Positions 59,288 to 64,000 of a DNA stretch of 64,000 nt are shown one piece after another (the first letter of the stretch is position 1; each line of letters begins with the position of its first letter). The position numbers were made by a program, and so were the translations under genes. The notes below the pieces were generated by a model, which searched no databases, was not told where the DNA came from, and worked only from the letters and a program-made list of their open reading frames with translations. This stretch comes from Turnera subulata (lineage: Eukaryota; Streptophyta; Magnoliopsida; Malpighiales; Passifloraceae): NCBI GenBank assembly GCA_028386065.3, contig JAKUCV010003101.1, forward strand, positions 62,697 to 126,696, in the 5' to 3' direction.

Positions 59288-60442
59288 ATGGAAAGAGTGC
59301 ATGGAGAAGATGAAGGCCCGCACATGGGAGGAAACATGTTAGCTAGAAAAATCCTACGGTTGGGATACTATTGGTCTACCATGGACGCCGATTGTGCCAA
59401 ACATGTAAAATCATGCCATACATGTCAAGTGCACGGCGAGTTACAACATCTCCCGCCATCTCCACTGTCGCCATTGTCATCACCATGTCCATTCTATACA
59501 TGGGGTATCGACATCATCAGAAAGATTTCCCCTAAATCCTCCAAAGGTCATGAATACATCCTTGTGGCCATTGACTACTTTACAAAATGGGTCGAAGCCG
59601 AGTCATATGCCATCCTTAATGCTATGAAGGTAGCCCAGTTCATCCGTAACAACATCATTTGCCGGTATGGTGTGTCCTTCAAGATTGTATCCGACAACGG
59701 TGTGAATTTCAAAGCTGATGTGGAGAGGCTCTGCGTCCGCTATACTATCAAGCAACACAAGTCATCTCCTTATCGACCTCAAACCAATGGTGCCATCGAA
59801 GCCGCTAACAAGAACCTTAAGACAATTATCAATAACATGTTAACCAAACACGGAGAATGGTCCGAGAAGTTACCAGTAGCACTATGGGGATACCGCACAT
59901 CCATTCATTCATCTACTGGTGCTACACCATACTCTCTTGTGTACGGCATGGAGGTAGTCCTACCTGTGGAACTCGAGGTTCAATCTCTAAGAGTAGCTTA
60001 TGAGAGAATTATTCTAGAAACCGATTGGGTACAAGAACACCTAGATCAACTCACTCTACTCGATGAAAAGCGGCTGCAAGCCTTATATCATGTGCAAGGT
60101 TACCAAAAACGCATGGCACATGCATTAAACAAAACAGTAAAGTCTCGAGGACTGAAAGAAGGTGACTTAGTGCTCAAGGAGATACGGCAACCGGTGCATG
60201 ATCCTAGGGGAAAGTTCAAGACTAATTGGTGCGGACCATACATCTTCAAGGAAATACTTTCCGGAGGGGCAACGAGGATCCGAGATTTAGACAGAAACGA
60301 GTTCAAAGACCCAGTCAACTTGGACCAGCTCAAGAAGTACTATTGTGTAGCGCTCAAAGCATTGTACAAAGAACTACATAGACCTGATTCTGTGTTAGAA
60401 AAAAAAGAAAAGAAGAACAAATTAAAAAAAAAAATAAAATAA
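59288..60442 (+). pseudogene. int: Gypsy-2 integrase
   Basis: This 384-codon open frame has the HHCC zinc finger with CHTCQVHG. The D-D-E core is in WGIDIIRK, IVSDNGVNF and GAIEAANKNLK, all present. The C-terminal domain (LKEGDLVLKE, GPYIFKEIL) ends with poly-Lys. The N-terminal His part is read from 59027 and separated by a TAA near 59273. There is no chromodomain, as expected for Tat. The catalytic domain looks intact but the polyprotein as a whole is broken. Confidence 0.83.
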
Positions 60443-60699
60443 AGGCACAGATACGTAGGAAGCCTGCAAAGGATCGGCCTTATTTTACTACATCAAATAA
60501 AAGTTCCCAAGTTGACTAAAAAATGGAATTCATTTAGTCTCATTGCCATTATGCATACCCATAAATGAAAATAACATCTTTTTTATGAAATTCTAATGCC
60601 TAGGGCGTTAATGCTTCCAATTCTTATCATTCCTATCATTATTTTCTTCCTCTGGTTCAATTGGTCCCACGGACTCAGCTCTAGATGGCTCTGGTTCAT

Positions 60700-61869
60700 C
60701 TATGATTTGTTGTCACCTCGCATACAAAACCTCTCCAGTGGATGGTTAGCTTCAATTAGCCATTCTCGATATCGTGGAACAGGAAGTTCCAAAGCACGTG
60801 TTCCCATGCCAACCCAAGTAGGTAATGACCAACTACTACCAATGATGTCGACTAGCTTGCCTGACATAGGCCCTTGCAAAGGAGGGGTGATCATACGAGG
60901 AACCGGTTGTGCTTGACCAATCTGTCTCATAAATCGCGTCGGGTTGTAATAAGTAGACTGCTTCATACCGGGGAGAAGTACGACCTTACGTCCAAAGGTA
61001 TCCTTCGCCATGCGTGTGAGCTTTAACCAGTCACAATGCCACACTATGTCATCCACGGTCAAGTAATGCATGTAGGAGACCCATTCTCTCATGGTCACAA
61101 AAGCTTGTAACCGGCGCCTTGTCGAATAGCCCAATGAGGTGTACTTCAATGATACTGGCCGTTCTATAAACTTGAGATGTTCACATAACCACATCTGGAG
61201 TAACAATGGAGAGCCGCCAATCGGTCTATTCGAGTCATCCGCAAGAGCATCCAATGCGTTCAGTATCTCGCCAACTACAAGAGGAACAATGCTATTCCCT
61301 CTATATAGTTGCTCTATATATTCTCCGATGATAATGTGACCCATGCCTGGACGGGTTTTGAGCAAGAATTCACTCACCATAACAAAGGATAAGACCCGCT
61401 TCCTCCTCTCTCTCCAAGTGCTTCCAAGTGTTTCATCTCCGTCTATGTGATACGAGGCAACCAATGGTTCCAAATCAATGTACTCCTCATCTATCAAGAG
61501 AGCTTCCATCCATTCTTGGGATAGGGAAAGATAAGAACCCACACTCTTCTTATATGGAGCATTACAAGATGCAGCAAAATTTTTCCTCTTCCTAATCTCC
61601 CCAGTAAGCTGATCTTCAGTATCCCCAGTGGTCACTCCAAGAAAAGAGTCGAACTCTTTAACCGTTGGACAAAGCTCCATCATATCCTTTCCGAAGCAGA
61701 AAACATGGTTCTCTCTATCCCAGAACGTGGCTGCAGCTCTTATCAACTCCGGTTGTACTTGAAAAAACCTCAAATTGAACAACCTCTTTAGATCCAAGAA
61801 ATCGTATTGGATGGCCTTGGAGATACTCTTCATCCGAGCTTGTACTCTAGCATGAAAATTGTCACCCAT
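60700..61869 (-). CDS. Antisense ORF: plant mobile domain / DUF7745-like protein
   Basis: An intact 389-codon ORF lies opposite to gag-pol, between pol and the missing 3' LTR. By eye it resembles the plant mobile domain / DUF7745 family: an N-terminal FWDRENHVFCFG followed by MELCPTVKEFDSFLGV, later NALDALADDSN, PIGGSPLLLQMWLCEHL and HYLTVDDIVWHCDW. No signal peptide or membrane segment is evident. Extra ORFs in this antisense position are known in some Tat elements; what they do is not settled. A minus-strand TATAAAAA lies about 60 bp upstream. It could also be read as a captured host gene; I favour an element-borne gene. Confidence 0.68.
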   Translation of the reverse strand: MGDNFHARVQARMKSISKAIQYDFLDLKRLFNLRFFQVQPELIRAAATFWDRENHVFCFGKDMMELCPTVKEFDSFLGVTTGDTEDQLTGEIRKRKNFAASCNAPYKKSVGSYLSLSQEWMEALLIDEEYIDLEPLVASYHIDGDETLGSTWRERRKRVLSFVMVSEFLLKTRPGMGHIIIGEYIEQLYRGNSIVPLVVGEILNALDALADDSNRPIGGSPLLLQMWLCEHLKFIERPVSLKYTSLGYSTRRRLQAFVTMREWVSYMHYLTVDDIVWHCDWLKLTRMAKDTFGRKVVLLPGMKQSTYYNPTRFMRQIGQAQPVPRMITPPLQGPMSGKLVDIIGSSWSLPTWVGMGTRALELPVPRYREWLIEANHPLERFCMRGDNKS

Positions 61870-61926
61870 GGTGTTCTAGCACTCAAACCTCTGCTGTTAT
61901 TTGATGTCCTCAGAGGCCTCAGGTTG

Positions 61927-61934
61927 TTTTTATA
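61927..61934 (-). promoter_or_regulatory. TATA box for the antisense ORF
   Basis: TATAAAAA on the minus strand lies 58 bp before the ATG at 61869. It would give a leader of roughly 25-30 nt. Confidence 0.5.
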
Positions 61935-62016
61935 AGGGTTTGGAGTCGGTCCAACCCCTCTCCTATCAAGAATTGGACTCCAAACCCGAGTTGGACTCAG
62001 AACAGTCCTAAAGCAC

Positions 62017-63171
62017 TGTAAGTTTCCCTAAGCTATATGACATTCATATACCAAGCACAACAAGCAGCGGATATACGGAAACTTAACCAAAAACCAAGTG
62101 AAGCATGCATAAACCGTAAAACAAAATTTACGTACCTTGTTCGGTTGAGGTCTTTCACCCAACTGTAGAGCCGAATCAGTTAGAGCCATACAAAGCCTCG
62201 CCCCTCTACGGTATCCACACGAACCGTGATTGGCTTGGAATCGTCACACGAATCAAGTCCAACCAGGGTCCAACCACGGTTCCACCACGGTCCAACCACG
62301 GTTCAACAACCTGCTCGAATTAACGGTTCTATGTGTGTGACCCTGTAGGCACTTGTAACATCCGGAAATAATTGTAAAAACTCATTTTACAATTATAAAC
62401 AAAGAGCGGCGTCTAGCAACACATGATTGCTACCCGAACGACAAGATCAGTACTGATTCTCTACGCCTCGGAACATGTCATCGTCCTTTCGTCCCATTAC
62501 CAAGATCAAACACGAGACATGGAATATGTCAATCTCGTATGTGTTTAATCTATGTTTCTTGATCCCCGAGTTAACTGTATAAAATAGATACCCGTGATAT
62601 CACCACATCACTTAATTCGAGCATGGCCATGCATTTAACAGTTCAACTCTATCAACAAACCATACGATAATATACCCGTTATATGGGTCGAACGAATCCC
62701 GTCTTGATCAATCAAAACCCACTACATACTCGTCATATACCCAATGATTTGGGAATACAGGTGGGTCAATGCCCACTGATCCTTATTATAGTTTCGTGTA
62801 CTAAGTATACAACCTATGGAACTGCTAGAGTCCAGCTTCCTGTTATGTAGATATTCTTTGTGATATGACATACATATAACGTTCCATGTAGTGTTCTTAT
62901 GTGGGTCGGTCCGGTCCACAAGTTCTCTAACTTGTACCCGTATGTAGAGTTCATATCATATATAAATTCTCAACATACGCTAGTCTTAATTTATTATTAC
63001 AACCCGTCCGTAATAATAACCGACTAGGGACATTTAAGAATATATCAAATATAATCTAGGGTTATAAATATGTGCAAGCAATTATCTCATAATCATATTT
63101 ATTGGAATAACCTCAATGTATATACATGACTACAATCATCCATAGATTGGCTTTTGGGCATATAACTAACA
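62017..63171 (-). repeat. 3' LTR of Copia-5
   Basis: It runs from TGTAAG to ACTAACA and is 1155 bp long. Relative to Copia-2 and Copia-3 it lacks about 390 bp between CACACGAATCAA (62247) and the GGTCCAACC-type repeats. It also contains the anomalous stretch 62750-62864. Confidence 0.85.
62750..62864. other. 115-bp segment complemented without reversal
   Basis: Base by base, 62750-62864 is the complement of 48660-48774 read in the same direction, at 113 of 115 positions and with no gap. For example CCCTTATGTC becomes GGGAATACAG and CACCCAGTTA becomes GTGGGTCAAT. The flanks on both sides match directly. The reverse complement does not match. Confidence 0.93.
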
Positions 63172-63992
63172 ATCTCCCACTTGCACAAAAGCCAATCATA
63201 CATATATCTAATACCTATGGATGCGCAATGACCATCATGCTTCTGCTGCGTGAGTGGCTTCGTCAAGGGATCTGCTACATTGTTCTCAGAAGGAACTCTG
63301 CACAGCCTGACATCGCCTCTATCTATGATCTCTCGAATGAGATGATAGCGTCGGAGAATTTGTTTGGATCTTTGGTGGTATCTAGGTTCTTGAGCTTGTG
63401 CGATTGTTCCATTGTTGTCACAATAGAGCTCAATCAGACTCTCAATACTAGAAACCACCCCAAGTTCAGTTACGAACTTCTTAATCCAAACAGCCTCTTT
63501 CGCTGCATCTGAGGCTGCAATGTACTCAGCCTCAGTTGTAGAATCTGCAATTGTCTCTTGCTTAGAACTCTTCCAGCATACAACACCACCTCCAAGACAA
63601 AACACATATCCTGATTGCGATCTGAAGTCATCCCTGTCGGTTTGGAAGCTAGCATCGGTGTAACCCTTTATAACGAGCTCATCTACGCTTCCGTAAACTA
63701 GGAATGCATCCTTAGTCCATCTCAAGTACTTAAGGATGTTCTTAACCGCTATCCAGTGACTCTCACCGGGATCAGATTGGTACCTGCTCGTGACACTCAA
63801 AGCATAAGCGACATCCGGTCGAGTACATAACATGGCGTACATGATAGATCCTATTGCCGAAGCATAAGGGATCTGACTCATCCGCTCTCTCTCTTTAGAT
63901 GTACTAGGACATTGACTCTTTGAGAGAGAGACGCCATGTGACATAGGCAAAAATCCCTTCTTGGAATTCTCCATGCTAAACCTCTTTAGCAC
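63099..63992 (-). CDS. pol: Copia-5 RT C-terminus and RNase H (partial, open frame)
   Basis: It is open for 297 codons and continues beyond the window edge. It holds the RT thumb (MLKRFSMENSKKGFLP), then RNase H with GYTDASFQTD, ADSTTEAEYIAASDAAKEAVW, LYCDNNGT and VPSENNVADPLTKPL. The Asp, Glu and Asp of RNase H are present. Reading runs through the PPT and ends at 63099 inside the LTR, as the family appears to do. It is the best preserved copia pol in the window. The listed 63992 start is only the first Met in view. Confidence 0.83.
   Translation of the reverse strand: MLKRFSMENSKKGFLPMSHGVSLSKSQCPSTSKERERMSQIPYASAIGSIMYAMLCTRPDVAYALSVTSRYQSDPGESHWIAVKNILKYLRWTKDAFLVYGSVDELVIKGYTDASFQTDRDDFRSQSGYVFCLGGGVVCWKSSKQETIADSTTEAEYIAASDAAKEAVWIKKFVTELGVVSSIESLIELYCDNNGTIAQAQEPRYHQRSKQILRRYHLIREIIDRGDVRLCRVPSENNVADPLTKPLTQQKHDGHCASIGIRYMYDWLLCKWEIVSYMPKSQSMDDCSHVYTLRLFQ
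63172..63185 (-). other. Polypurine tract of Copia-5
   Basis: On the minus strand GCAAGTGGGAGAT lies directly before the LTR start, identical to Copia-1. Confidence 0.75.
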
Positions 63993-64000
63993 CTTGTCAA

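Larger units (their letters stand above)
51623..62016 (+). mobile_element. Gypsy-2: Tat-type element with antisense ORF
   Basis: It has a 5' LTR (51623-53293), a tRNA-Arg-like PBS, gag, protease, RT, RNase H, a second archaeal-type RNase H, integrase, then an antisense ORF. A second RNase H before IN marks the Tat lineage of Ty3/gypsy (Ogre, Tat, Retand relatives). It lies inside the Copia-4 leader and is interrupted by Copia-5 at 62017, so the 3' LTR is not in the window. About ten frame breaks inactivate gag-pol, while the antisense ORF is intact. Confidence 0.87.
62017..64000 (-). mobile_element. Copia-5, 3' part (runs off the window)
   Basis: The 3' LTR (62017-63171), PPT and C-terminal pol are on the minus strand. 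The element is inserted downstream of the antisense ORF of Gypsy-2, so it is younger. The 5' half is beyond 64000, so no target duplication can be checked. Confidence 0.85.

Noticed and set aside
60596..60916. 106-codon plus-strand ORF downstream of Gypsy-2 integrase as an env-like gene
   Set aside because: It is mostly the shadow of the antisense 389-codon ORF and has no signal peptide or fusion-type features.
62750..62864. Simple inversion or unrelated insertion in the Copia-5 LTR
   Set aside because: The reverse complement does not align, while the unreversed complement fits with 113 of 115 positions, equal length and direct-matching flanks.

Overview
The window is plant nuclear DNA, probably from a flowering plant's heterochromatic repeat fraction. 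Everything recognisable is LTR retrotransposon: Ty3/gypsy with a chromodomain, Ty3/gypsy of the Tat type with two RNase H domains, and several related Ty1/copia elements. I found no host protein gene, tRNA or rRNA. The lineage calls (Tekay-like, Tat-like, copia) come from motifs read by eye. The species cannot be told from the sequence.

Left part (1-18110). A partial plus-strand LTR (1-1922) abuts a minus-strand non-coding LARD-like element (2094-9311). That element has 3.3 kb LTRs around a 1.5 kb interior without genes, and its left LTR carries a 1251 bp tandem duplication. Next comes Gypsy-1 (9312-18110, plus), a chromovirus with a truncated 5' LTR, a gag-pro-RT-RH-IN-chromodomain coding region broken by 14 stops and at least three frameshifts, and a complete 3.08 kb 3' LTR.

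Middle part (18111-51622). This is a pile of related copia elements. Copia-A (minus) keeps only LTR and leader. Copia-B (minus) is split by Copia-1 (plus, 20585-28818). An older gypsy-like island (30093-32387) separates Copia-B from Copia-4 (plus, starting at 32388). Copia-2 (minus) is inserted in the 5' LTR of Copia-4, with target duplication GTATT. Copia-3 (minus, 40626-49098) is inserted in the 5' LTR of Copia-2, with target duplication CCATG.

Right part (51623-64000). Gypsy-2, a Tat-type element on the plus strand, sits in the Copia-4 leader. It carries an intact 389-codon antisense ORF resembling plant mobile domain / DUF7745 proteins downstream of pol. Copia-5 (minus) follows at 62017 and runs off the window.

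The copia elements share a remarkable leader between primer binding site and gag: a chain of short hairpins with 3-nt loops, then arrays of the 12-bp palindrome AACATCGATGTT in pairs 20-22 bp apart. The strangest single signal is 62750-62864 in the Copia-5 LTR. There, 115 bp match the sister LTRs as their base-by-base complement without reversal, which no known recombination process produces.

All coding regions except the antisense ORF and the partial Copia-5 pol are decayed. Many stops in Gypsy-1 are TAG where Gln (CAG) is expected, as deamination of methylated CHG cytosines would give. LTR divergence and lineage assignment were judged by eye and not computed.
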